This document shows, piece after piece, positions 54,586 through 64,000 of a stretch of DNA of 64,000 nucleotides. The notes beneath the pieces are model-generated. The model was not told the DNA's origin. It was given only the letters and a program-made list of their open reading frames with translations, and did not search any database. Position 1 is the stretch's first letter, and each line of letters begins with the position of its first letter. The translations under genes were made by a program, and so were the position numbers. This DNA is from Helianthus annuus (taxonomy: Eukaryota; Streptophyta; Magnoliopsida; Asterales; Asteraceae), in contig NC_035441.2 of assembly GCF_002127325.2 (NCBI RefSeq), positions 151,568,624 through 151,632,623 on the forward strand, written 5' to 3'.

Positions 54586-57453
54586 TTATCCCATAACCAG
54601 GCCCAAATCATTTGTGGCAAGAGACAAATAGTCTTAAAGACTCCGAGTGGTGAATCTCTTACCATTCGAGGGGATACGCACTACGGATTGCCAGAAGACG
54701 TATCTATGCTGAAAGCTTCAAGGTGTTTGAACAGAGGCTGTGTAATTTACATGGCTCAGGTGATAATAGAAGAACCAAAGCCGAAGATCGAGGATCTTCC
54801 TGTCATTTCTGAATACCCCGAAGTTTTTCCCGAAGAACTACCTGGTTTGCCACCAGATAGACAAGTGGAGTTCAGAATTGACATCATTCCTGGAGCAGCT
54901 CCGATAGCAAGAGCACCTTACAGATTAGCGCCAACGGAAATGAAAGAACTGAGGACCCAGTTGGATGAACTGCTGGAGAAAGGTTTTATCAAACCTAGTT
55001 CGTCTCCCTGGGGAGCTCCTGTCCTATTTGTAAAGAAGAAGGACGGATCGATGAGGTTGTGCATCGACTATAGAGAACTGAATAAAGTTACCATCAAGAA
55101 TAGATATCCTTTACCAAGGATCGATGATCTATTCGATCAGCTGCAAGGAGCAAGTTACTTCTCCAAGATCGACTTAAGGTCGGGTTATCATCAACTAAGG
55201 GTCAGAGATGAAGATGTACACAAGACTGCATTTAGGACTCGCTATGGTCATTACGAGTTCCTAGTGATGCCTTTTGGGCTCACAAATGCACCGGCTGCGT
55301 TCATGGATCTCATGAATCGCGTTTGCAAGCCGTACTTGGACAAATTCGTCATAGTCTTCATAGACGATATCCTGATCTATTCTAAAAGCCAAGATGACCA
55401 CGAGAAGCATCTCCGTTGCATTCTCGAATTACTACAACGTGAGAAACTCTACGCCAAATTCTCGAAATGTGAATTCTGGCTAAGAGAGGTTCAGTTTTTA
55501 GGACACGTTGTGAGTGAGCGTGGTATCCAAGTGGATCCCGCTAAGGTAGAGGCGGTCATGAACTGGCAAGAGCCAAAGACGCCTACCGAAATTCGTAGTT
55601 TCCTAGGATTAGCAGGATACTACCGGAGATTTATTGAAAATTTTTCAAGGATTGCTGCGCCTTTGACTTCCTTGACCAAGAAGAAAGAAAAGTACATTTG
55701 GGGCCCGAAGCAGCAAGAGTCCTTCGAAATACTGAAGCAAAGGCTAAGCAACGCACCTGTGTTAACATTACCGGAAGGTACAGATGAATTCGTAGTTTAC
55801 TGCGATGCATCACACACAGGCATGGGGTGTGTGCTTATGCAGAAGGGCAAAGTGATTGCCTATGCTTCAAGGCAATTAAAGGTGCATGAAAAGAATTACA
55901 CCACCCATGATTTGGAGTTGGGTGCCGTTGTATTTGCACTGAAGTTGTGGAGGCACTACCTTTATGGTATTAAATTTGTGATTTACTCTGATCACAAAAG
56001 CCTCCAGCACCTGTTCAACCAGAAGGAGTTGAACATGAGACAACGCCGTTGGATGGAAACCCTGAATGATTATGACTGTGAAATCAGGTACCATCCCGGC
56101 AAGGCGAATGTAGTCGCCGATGCATTGAGCAGGAAAGAAAGGGTAAAACCCATTCGAATCAATGCCAAGAGCATTGAAGTTAAAAATAATTTAATTGAAA
56201 GGATTTCGGCTGCACAGCGAGAGGCTGTGTTGGAAGCTAATTATCCTAATGAAAAGCTGGGAGTAACTGCGGAGCAGTTGACTCTTAGCAAGGATGGAAT
56301 TCTTAGGCTGAATGGACGTATATGGGTTCCGATTTATGGGGGACTACGAGATGTTGTTCTCCAGGAAGCCCATAGTTCCAAATACTCAGTCCATCCTGGT
56401 GCTGATAAAATGTACCAAGACTTAAAGGCAAATTATTGGTGGATAGGCTTGAAAAAGTCTGTAGCCGCCCATGTAGCAAAGTGCTTGACTTGTGCTCAAG
56501 TCAAAGCCGAGCACCAAAAGCCGTCTGGCTTGCTACAACAGCCTGAACTTCCCGAGTGGAAGTGGGAATGCGTAACTATGGATTTCATAACCAAGTTACC
56601 CAAAACCAGGAAAGGAAACGATACAATATGGGTCATAGTCGATAGGCTGACTAAATCAGCTCATTTTCTACCCATCAAGGAGACGTATAGCTCCGATATG
56701 TTAGCCCAACTATATGTTGATAAGATTGTAGCCTTACACGGCATACCTGTGTCTATTATCTCCGACAGGGATACTAGATACACATCTCACTTCTGGAAAA
56801 GTTTCCAGCAATCTTTGGGCACGCGTTTAAACTTTAGTACGGCTTACCATCCACAGACGGACGGCCAAAGTGAGCGTACTATCCAAACGCTAGAAGACAT
56901 GCTTCGTGCATGTGCGATCAATTTAGGTGGTAACTGGGATAAAAATCTACCCCTGATCGAATTCTCCTACAATAATAGCTACCACACCAGCATAAAGGCT
57001 GCGCCTTTTGAGGCATTATATGGTAGGAAATGCAGATCGCCTGTTTGTTGGGCGGAAGTAGGAGAGGTCCAATTATCGGGACCAGAGATTGTTTTCCAGA
57101 CGACGGACAAGATTGTCCAGATCCGGGAACGTCTCAAGGCTGCCCGCGATAGGCAGAAGAGCTACGCTGATCCAAAGCGTAAGGATTTTCACTTCGAAGT
57201 AGGTGAAAAGGTATTACTTAAGGTGTCACCCTGGAAGGGGGTGATGCGTTTCGGCAAGAAGGGCAAGCTGAGTCCGAGATACATAGGGCCTTTTGAGGTC
57301 ATTGAACGAGTCGGATCAGTTGCCTATAAACTGAACTTGCCTGAAGAGCTCAATGGAATTCACAATGTGTTCCACATCTGCAATCTCAAAAAGTGCTTCG
57401 CCGATGAATCATTGGTGATTCCACACACAGATGTGCATATAGATGAGAGCTAA
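54586..57453 (+). CDS. Chromovirus pol: RT, RNase H, integrase
   Basis: Continues in the gag frame after the TGA; the first ATG is at 54688. RT has the [16 protein letters not shown] lead-in, [32 protein letters not shown] (motif A Asp), [17 protein letters not shown], and FIDDILIYS. RNase H has [13 protein letters not shown] and SDHKSLQ. Integrase has the HHCC zinc region ([11 protein letters not shown] ... CLTCAQVK), then the DDE core: [21 protein letters not shown], and [13 protein letters not shown] with the Glu. The GPF-type C-terminal fold follows. All catalytic residues appear present. The ORF stops at 57451-57453, about 50 codons early. Confidence 0.94.
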   Translation, partial: LSHNQAQIICGKRQIVLKTPSGESLTIRGDTHYGLPEDVSMLKASRCLNRGCVIYMAQVIIEEPKPKIEDLPVISEYPEVFPEELPGLPPDRQVEFRIDIIPGAAPIARAPYRLAPTEMKELRTQLDELLEKGFIKPSSSPWGAPVLFVKKKDGSMRLCIDYRELNKVTIKNRYPLPRIDDLFDQLQGASYFSKIDLRSGYHQLRVRDEDVHKTAFRTRYGHYEFLVMPFGLTNAPAAFMDLMNRVCKPYLDKFVIVFIDDILIYSKSQDDHEKHLRCILELLQREKLYAKFSKCEFWLREVQFLGHVVSERGIQVDPAKVEAVMNWQEPKTPTEIRSFLGLAGYYRRFIENFSRIAAPLTSLTKKKEKYIWGPKQQESFEILKQRLSNAPVLTLPEGTDEFVVYCDASHTGMGCVLMQKGKVIAYASRQLKVHEKNYTTHDLELGAVVFALKLWRHYLYGIKFVIYSDHKSLQHLFNQKELNMRQRRWMETLNDYDCEIRYHPGKANVVADALSRKERVKPIRINAKSIEVKNNLIERISAAQREAVLEANYPNEKLGVTAEQLTLSKDGILRLNGRIWVPIYGGLRDVVLQEAHSSKYSVHPGADKMYQDLKANYWWIGLKKSVAAHVAKCLTCAQVKAEHQKPSGLLQQPELPEWKWECVTMDFITKLPKTRKGNDTIWVIVDRLTKSAHFLPIKETYSSDMLAQLYVDKIVALHGIPVSIISDRDTRYTSHFWKSFQQSLGTRLNFSTAYHPQTDGQSERTIQTLEDMLRACAINLGGNWDKNLPLIEFSYNNSYHTSIKAAPFEALYGRKCRSPVCWAEVGEVQLSGPEIVFQTTDKIVQIRERLKAARDRQKSYADPKRKDFHFEVGEKVLLKVSPWKGVMRFGKKGKLSPRYIGPFEVIERVGSVAYKLNLPEELNGIHNVFHICNLKKCFADESLVIPHTDVHIDES

Positions 57454-57616
57454 ATTTATAGAAAAACCTTTGTCGATTGAAGATCGACAGGTGAAGAAGC
57501 TTCGCAGAAAGCACGTACCGATTGTAAAAGTCAAATGGGATGCTCGTAGAGGTCCTGAATATACGTGGGAAGTCGAAGCTACAATGAAAGAAAAATACCC
57601 CTATTTATTTGAGTAA
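57448..57616 (+). pseudogene. Chromodomain-like integrase tail, out of frame
   Basis: After the stop at 57451-57453, another frame encodes KPLSIEDRQVKKLRRK, IVKVKWDARRGPEYTWE and MKEKYPYLF to TAA 57614-57616. This is the chromodomain-like end of Del/Tekay chromovirus integrases, which guides insertion into chromatin. The join implies a small indel around 57447-57460. A frameshifted integrase without this tail may lose target preference. Confidence 0.8.
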
Positions 57617-57636
57617 ATCTCGGGTCGAGATTTATT

Positions 57637-57651
57637 TTAAGGGGGTGAGGA
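57637..57651 (+). promoter_or_regulatory. Chromovirus polypurine tract
   Basis: AAGGGGGTGAGGA directly precedes the 3' LTR at 57652, the expected site for plus-strand priming. Confidence 0.85.
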
Positions 57652-60600
57652 TGTAACACCTCGAAATTTTGTGTCCAATGATGTGTTAACACGTGTCATT
57701 TGTTTACACGTGGCATCTATAATAAATAAAGGACTAATTTTGACAAACCTTGAAAGTATATAAATTCGAGGGTTATAAATGTCAACAAGGGTAAATATAC
57801 TGTATAGTATCCCTAAATAATGCTTAAACCTTCAAACGAATAAATTATAGATCGTACAAATATAAAACGCGGAAGAGAGTGAGAGATTACAAACTACAGG
57901 GGTTAACTGTGTCAACATGTTTAATAATACCTCTGAGTTGACTGACCCTTTAACGTCCCCAAGACTTTGTAACGGTATTATAACCTCACTAAAATAATAT
58001 ATATGAATTTCGCGAAGTTTCGATATGAAACGAGAAAGTTACGATCGAATTCGTAGAAGAAGGGTTAAAAGCGTCAACAGTGAAAGTTAAGGCTTTCCAA
58101 TATAATTAATAAATAAACCGGGGACTTAATAATGCGGGTAATTAACACGAGGCCCCTATCGGTAAATAACCGAGGGCCAAACCGCAAAGTTACCCCTTCA
58201 AAACCGAAAGGTCAGGTGAATCATTACGAAAGATTTCGTTATTAATGGCCAGATTCTGTAATCATTATAAAAGATTTGAAAAATTCAGAAAATATAACCC
58301 CACGCGACCCGCGTAAGGTTTAGACATAAGTCGAGGCGGGCCGCGAGCCTCCTCACTAACTCGCCTGATTTCTTAACCTTTAGGCGACCCGCATTAGAAA
58401 GCATGGGAACTCCCATGCGGGCCGCGGGCCGCGTAAAGTGCCCAGATGCAGAAACCTTGTAGTTTCTTGACTTTTGGAGCTTGTGAACGATCATGCACAT
58501 AATTATGGGGCATGGGCACCCTATGCTCGACCCATAACACTTAGGGGACACCTACCATCACCTCTGGTCTGATTGTAAGAGTTGTAATGATCAAAGATGC
58601 TTGGCATTGGCTATAAATAGCCACCTTAAGCTCATATCATTCACACAACTCAAACAACTTCCATCTGATTATTCTAAGTGCTCCCAAGTGTTCTTCTTTG
58701 CTCCATATTCAAGTCCTAACTTCTGTAAGTTGCCTTGATCATTCATACTTCAGTTTATGCTTAGTATTTAGCTAAAAACCAAACCGTCGTAAGTACGGTT
58801 TGACTTTAAAATAACTCAGTGATGGTTCAGTGTTATGACGAATCAAAAGTAGTTTTGAGTTGGTATTTATGTGGGTATTAAACCTCTAAAAGGGTTCCCC
58901 CTGATCACCACTCTAACTATGTCAAATATCGAGTCAAACGTGCGGTTAAAAAGTCAACAGAAAGCTATTTTGGCGATTTATGCATAATCTGTAATATATA
59001 TGTTATGGAACCTGTTTTGACAATCATAAAACATGATAATAAGTATATAAACCTGTTTGCGCTCGTTTGAATCGATCATTTACCATATAGAACCGGTTCG
59101 GAGCCGAAAGTCGCAAAAGTTTGACTTTTGCTTTGACTTCAGTTCTGACCCGTTTTAGTGAGGTATAAATATACCCTAGGACTCTCTTAGGACCAGGTCA
59201 CATGTTGGTATAAGCCTCTGTGGTCGGTTCATGAGTTATCCGAGTCTTTAGCGCATTTCCGTCATTCGCCTAAAAGTTGACCGTAACGGCCTTTTAAAAT
59301 AAAAACAAGTATTTCGGACACGTGAACGGACCAAAACCTTGCTTGTTAAATTATAAGCATGTCCCTAAAGTTTCACGTCAATCCGAGGTCTAGAATGAGA
59401 GTTATGCTAAAAGGCGCACTTTTAAGAAAGTTTTACAATTAACGGCGCAATTAGCATAACGCCCATCTAACCCAAGTTTTCATCACCAAAACTTTTACCC
59501 ACTGTGGTAAAATAATATTTTGGGAATTTTAAAGATTTTTAATAATTTTTACCTTGCTCATAACCTGCGGTTATGGCTACGGTTCGGTAAATACCGAATA
59601 TGCCCTTTTTGGCCAAAACGAGAGTTCTACAAGGTCTTTTGACCCGATTCCAATTGCTACTGGTTTTAAATAATAAATAAAGTATTTTAAGCTTTATAAG
59701 CTGTTCGGGAAACTCAGATTTCCTGTAGAACTCGAAAATCCCTTTTAAAGTCTTTAAAATGACCGAAAAGCCCCTACGGGGCATAATATAAACTTAAACT
59801 CGTTACGGGCATTACGGAAGGTATCCTACTGATACCAAAATACTTTTAAGGCATATTGACTTAGGAAATAAGCGTACGACTCTTATGATTAACCGTTTCG
59901 CCTATTTGCGCACACGGTACGGCTCATGGAACTAGTTTTCGTGCAATAGCCGATATGGGTCAAATTATATTATTTGAACCCCAAAATCCAGAGTATGAAC
60001 TATAAACCCATATAAAACAAGTCACTGAACTTGTTGGGTCCAAATCATACTTCATTCTCGGTTTTCGCCTTTTCGTGCGAATTAACCATATCCATATATC
60101 GGAATCAACCGGTTTAAGCTACGGCTAATATAAGGACCGTTAGGATTCTAAGAGGTTAATTAAAACCTTCGTTCCAGATTAGGAGCCCCAGTAAAAGCTA
60201 TCGGTGACTTGATCTAAATTAAGGATTAATACTTGCAAAGGTAAATACTTTTGACTTATTTCCCCTATATGGGCTTGGGTTACGGTATATTAATACCGCT
60301 TGATTGAGCATTATATAATTCCATCGCTTAGGTGGTTAATTGATTAAATATGATCGGCTCATTTAAACAGTTTTGTTGCTTATAAGCCTTTGGGGGGTTT
60401 AATGACCGTTGTCCCGGATATCCTTGGCATCATTTTACGAAATGGCCACGACCATCGACATCCCGGTGTAGGCGTACACCCGGTATAAAGTGTCGACATT
60501 AAAACTAAAAGACGTAGCCGTTGGTTTCTGTACTACGGTTTTACGCAAACGTGGTGTGTCTATAAATCTTTAACCCGGCACGACCCGGGCTACTGAACGC

Positions 60601-61060
60601 ATAAAAGAACATGTAAAACGTTCACAAGATCATTATGAATTTTCCCAAGTTATAAAAGAGTTTGTGCCTTGTGCATTCAAATCAATTTTAATAAACATTT
60701 TCAAATGTGTCAGTTGAATGTATTTACCAGTGTAAACTGACGTATTTTCCCCAAAAAGATTAAGTGCAGGTACCTAAACGTAATTGGCTGGTATTAGCTC
60801 CCTAGCGTCGGGATAAGCCTCGCAAGCTTGATTGCAGTATCTGATGGAACAATACTTTATCTGTATTTACGATCCACTGTGGATATTCAACTTCTGTAAT
60901 ACATTTTGATATTACAATCAGAGGTTGAAATTATATATTTAAAATTATGCTTCCGCTGTGCATTATATAATTGTGTGGTTTGACTATATTGTTGCCAACG
61001 TCGTCACGGTAATCCCCCACCGGGCCCACCGGTGAGACACGTGGAAATCGGGGTGTGACA
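57652..61060 (+). repeat. Chromovirus 3' LTR (3,409 bp)
   Basis: A near-identical copy of 46950-50346 with 12 extra bases in two places: GTTGACTGACC in place of GTGACC, and a repeated GGGCCGC. It is followed by the right TSD TTAAC. Confidence 0.97.
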
Positions 61061-61442
61061 TTAACCCCCTCCCCACACTTGAACTTCGCATTGTCCCCAA
61101 TGCGAAACCAAAATATAGAGAAAAAGGATAATAGTACTCCCCCTTAAGATGATATCTGATGAAACGAGACTCCCAAAGCTGTGTCTGGCATATGCTCCGG
61201 TCCAAGATATGTCGGATCTGCAAGTATGTCACATGTACACCAAAACAGAACAATAACAAAATTACATAAAAACCATAATGTACATAAATACTACCAATCC
61301 AAACAAAGACATAACATAAAGTAAAGTGTTTTAAAAATAAAATACAATCCGAGGGTGTTTGAAATACTAGGCAAAAAGAACACCCGAAATAACAAGTACT
61401 GAAATAATAATAAAAACCACCAACGAACTACACCACCAACTC

Positions 61443-62801
61443 CTACTCGTCGTCACCATCATCGTCTCTCGTGAAGGATGGGCCTGCATCACCATAACCA
61501 GGTGGGTTCCAAGGTGGGAACTGTGGAGGGTGCTGAAAGTAGTCGGGATATGCATGGTGCATCTCCCCGAACAAGTATGAAAATCCGGCACTCACCCCCT
61601 GGTATAAGCTCTCCTGGCTACGCCTAAGCTGATCCTGAGTGGCCCTGAGCTGATCCTGACTAGCCCGGATCTGGTCCTGGCTAGTCCTAATCTGGTCGAT
61701 GTATGTACCATGTTGCTCCTGCGTAACACGCATCTGCTGGAACTGCTGATAAAACTCAGGCCAATCCTGATGCTGGTGGTACTGCTGGTGCTGCGGCTCA
61801 TGTGGCGGTGTCTGGTGTGGTGGTGTGTGCGGTCCGTGCTGCTGAACTGCATGCTGCTCCTGCATCTCTACATCCTCTTCGTCTGCTGGAAGCGGGGGTA
61901 ACGGGTCCCAGACCTCGTTATTCAGCCCCCTCAACCTATCCCCGTGATCAGTCTCAACAATTACCCCCATCGCCTTCAATGACCTGATGTCGACATGAAC
62001 CCCCTCGGTTATCAGAGTGAGACCCTGAAGCACCTCCTCAGTCATAACGTGTTCATTATACGCTATTTCGGTCACATATTGACCGCCATGTATCTGACTG
62101 CTAGGAGTCCTCCCTGAGCACTTGACAAAGTATTCAGCCATTCGCGCAGCAAGGTTGATAGGTGCTTGCTCTACCAACGCATATAGAAAAATCAAATCTG
62201 GTGTTGGACAGTTACCAAGACTGTCCATGCGACCGCATATAGTGTGGCTAAACACATGGTGCATCACTCGCACCAGAGGGTCTCTAAGTCGCGAGGCCTT
62301 TGACATCCTCGGGTTGTAGGGGTCCTCAACAGCATTTGCAGCCCAAAACGCATCCTGTGCTGCGTCAGAAGGGAAGGTGAACTGCTCTGTAAAGACATTG
62401 GGATCATCCATGTCTTCTCTAGTGTAAATCCCGAGCCTCCTACCCAAACGACCAACCGACCACCTATGCCATCGACCACATAACCTGAAAGCTATCCGCT
62501 CCTTGTGGCGGAATTTGGGTCATCGAGCAGCAACCGGCTTTTCGTAGGCATACGATGCGAAGAACTCTATGGTCAGCTCCAAGTAAACGGGTCGGTTGCA
62601 ACCGACCAGATTTGTAAGTGGGCGACTCATCATGTTTTCTAATCGGTCATACTGATTGAGTTCTTGCATCACCTCCCAATCCAACCATCTAGGGACTCCG
62701 AACTGCCCTCTCCGGGCCCATAATGCGTCTCGTTTTGGAATGCATAAAGCCTCACGCTCGTCGTTAGGATCGAACTGAAGGAAAGGATGATTCATCTGCA
62801 C
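61443..62801 (-). pseudogene. Athila-type ORF1 (gag-like) with one in-frame stop
   Basis: Two open pieces in the same frame, 62801-62520 (starts MQMNHPFLQFDPNDERE) and 62447-61443, are separated by a TGA at 62520-62522, with open sequence between. The total is 453 codons. Features such as WLDWEVMQEL, VYLELTIEFFASY, LFLYALVEQAPINLAARMAEYF and TLITEGVHVDIRSL fit the plant ATHILA ORF1 family, which takes the gag position. The C-terminus has a Gln/His/Pro-rich stretch and five heptads of SQDQ(I/L)RA type (coiled coil), then an acidic end DDDGDDE. The nonsense codon is likely a Trp TGG to TGA change. Confidence 0.72.
61606..61705 (-). repeat. 21-bp coding repeats encoding heptads
   Basis: Within ORF1 about five tandem 21-bp units (CTGATCCTGAGTGGCCCTGAG-like on the plus strand) encode QDQIRAS, QDQLRAT and variants. 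The period equals exactly one heptad, giving a predicted coiled coil. Confidence 0.85.
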
Positions 62802-62889
62802 GAGGAATATAGTTAGAAATCATGGAATAGGAAAAATTTCATTCGAAATCAGCAGAACGCACAATTATGAAGGTTCTGTCAAACTGATC

Positions 62890-63620
62890 TGGGCGATTGG
62901 CACGGGCGTGCGGCCTGTCGCATGGTCGTGCATCACCGAGATCGAGCAAATGTGGCCGGCACATGTCGTAACCGCACGGCGTGCGACCAACGACACAACC
63001 GTGCAATACCGAGCCAACATCAGAATCAGTGAACAACCGGCAAGGCACGACCGTTCCACCAGGGAACGACCGTGCAACTCCGATTCTGCAGTTTTTCGAA
63101 CCCCTGATCTAATAACAGCCTGATTTTTGCAAATTTCAACAAGTATTGGGCTAACAGGGGTCGGAATCTCAACCGGGTGTTCACGATATACATGATTCTT
63201 GCAAGGGCTAGGGTTTCGATTTGTTTATGAAGAGAACCCTAGAGAATCCTTGAAGAATCGGATGAATCTAGCCTAGAAAGCGAAGAAATTGAAAATCTAC
63301 AAGAAGGAACATACCGTGCGAAGAGATAGGTGAAACCGTGCGAAGAAACCGTGCGATTTAAGGCAAAAATGCTCTGGAACGGTCTGCAGCAGTTAGGGTT
63401 CGCGAATTGTGAATGGGGGCTGCAGATGAGGGTATTTATATTGGCAAATGACCAAACTGCCCTTAGCCAGTCGCACGGTCGTGCGAGGGAACGCACGGTC
63501 GTGCGTCGCCGACATTTGGCTGACCCGGCATGCTTTTCTCGGTGATGCACTGGGGGTGCGACTCACCGTTCCTGTCAGCCCGCAAACGCACGGGCGTGCG
63601 ACAGGTGGCACGGCCGTGCC
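62890..63620. repeat. Paired near-palindromic GCACGGNCGTGC motifs, right block
   Basis: Five motif pairs: about 62898/62920, 62972/62996, 63044/63065, 63473/63492 and 63588/63606. Members are GCACGGGCGTGCG, GCACGACCGTTCC, GCACGGTCGTGCG, GCACGGCCGTGCC and relatives, separated by 6-15 bases within a pair. The same paired arrangement fills 45112-45460. ORFs here on both strands are composition artefacts. Confidence 0.7.
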
Positions 63621-63832
63621 ATATCTGCAGATCAGAATTTTCTGCAGTAAATAGTTTCAGCACCCTTTTCGGTCGTTTTTCGCCATTTATACTATCCGCA
63701 AACTGTTTTAACAATATTCCCACGTAGATCCTTCACTCGGCACGTATAAAAACTGTACAAACAAACAGAAACTACCTAACTAACCTAAATTACGCTAAAA
63801 CTACAAAAACACAAAAAAGGACAATTTTACCC

Positions 63833-64000
63833 TTATAGCGCCAAAGACGCTCCTGCTACATTTTTATCGGCGAGTCAGTAGCGTAGACTCATGCTAAATT
63901 TTTGTCGACGAGTCGATAGCAAGACTCCAAGCTAAAACTAGAAAAATAAATCCTAAATGACGACACTACCCCTAAAGCGCAAAATACGCTCTTGCTGCAT
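63833..64000. repeat. About 40-bp tandem repeats at the window edge
   Basis: Units such as CGGCGAGTCAGTAGCGTAGACTCATGCTAAATTTTTGTC and GACGAGTCGATAGCAAGACTCCAAGCTAAA repeat with changes. GCGCCAAAGACGCTCCTGCT and GCGCAAAATACGCTCTTGCT bracket them. The array continues out of the window. Confidence 0.65.

Larger units (their letters stand above)
46950..61060 (+). mobile_element. Young Del/Tekay-type chromovirus LTR retrotransposon (Ty3-gypsy)
   Basis: The 14,111-bp element has LTRs 46950-50346 and 57652-61060 and a perfect 5-bp TSD TTAAC (46945-46949 and 61061-61065). Order: primer site, extra ORF, repeat-rich leader, gag, protease, RT, RNase H, integrase, chromodomain-like tail, polypurine tract. 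Integrase follows RNase H, as in Ty3-gypsy. The LTRs differ by about six substitutions and two short indels by eye in 3.4 kb, so insertion is very recent. Breaks: a TGA at 54583-54585 and a frameshift near 57450. It is inserted in an Athila-like element of opposite orientation. Confidence 0.96.
61061..64000 (-). mobile_element. Right part of the Athila/Tat-like element
   Basis: Minus-strand element interrupted at 61061 by the chromovirus. It contains GGGGACAATGCGAAGTTCAAGTGTGGGG (about 61067-61100), ORF1 (61443-62801), a leader with paired GCACG...CGTGC motifs (62890-63620), and short tandem repeats at the window edge. No protease, RT or integrase is seen between ORF1 and the 3' string, so this copy looks like a gag-only (TR-GAG-like) derivative. 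Its LTRs are not identified and the element continues past the window. Confidence 0.6.

Noticed and set aside
54054..54665. Minus-strand ORF of 203 codons in the chromovirus
   Set aside because: Antisense shadow of the gag/protease frame; no domain of its own.
62839..63727. Many short ORFs on both strands at the right end
   Set aside because: Same cause as the left block: GC-rich repeated motifs with few stops.

Overview
The window is plant nuclear DNA made almost entirely of transposable elements. A eudicot is likely, and I would guess Asteraceae from the look of the LTR, Helitron and reverse-transcriptase families. That placement is inference, because I could run no database search. I see no intact host gene, rRNA, functional tRNA or CRISPR array. 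The coding content belongs to retroelements, to transposase relics, or to short host exon pieces captured by mobile elements.

Layout. 0.3-1.6 kb: a long-TIR Mutator-like element with a 9-bp target-site duplication (TSD). 2.1-7.4 kb: a complete Ty1-copia insertion (141-bp LTRs, 5-bp TSD). Its gag N-terminus is replaced by a promoter-like host segment and its pol is broken. 8-17.7 kb: a mosaic of a foldback repeat, tRNA-type SINEs, probable minus-strand Helitron ends, a hAT element with a BED-finger ORF, a Stowaway MITE inside a minisatellite, and small hAT MITEs. 17.9-30.2 kb: a 12.3-kb region bounded by inverted terminal repeats in (AT)n. It holds captured exons (one a recognisable SRPK-type kinase piece), a 340-bp tandem array, and a 6.5-kb satellite made of two head-to-head arrays. 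30.2-34.2 kb: a second capture region with terminal exons of the GINS subunit PSF1 and a probable Helitron 3' end. 34.8-38.1 kb: a decayed non-LTR-type reverse transcriptase. 39.5-40.9 kb: a second copy of the BED-ORF hAT element, opposite in orientation and nested in another MITE. 41.4-43.1 kb: an LTR/gag remnant carrying a hAT MITE. 43.9-64 kb: an Athila-like minus-strand element with ORF1 but no pol visible, split by a very young 14.1-kb Del/Tekay-type chromovirus (46950-61060; LTRs about 3.4 kb, 5-bp TSD TTAAC).

How the parts work together. The chromovirus is nearly complete: PBS, gag-pro-RT-RH-IN, chromodomain-like tail and PPT are all present. It carries one in-frame TGA and one late frameshift, plus an extra 403-aa ORF of unknown role between the PBS and gag. 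The two BED-ORF hAT copies lack a catalytic domain and would need a transposase supplied in trans. The copia copy also has damaged genes but nearly identical LTRs, so it too may have been moved by helper proteins. The most unusual structures are the satellite palindrome inside a gene-capturing element, the promoter-capturing copia element, the extra chromovirus ORF, and the paired CACG-N-CCGTG-like motifs on both sides of the chromovirus.
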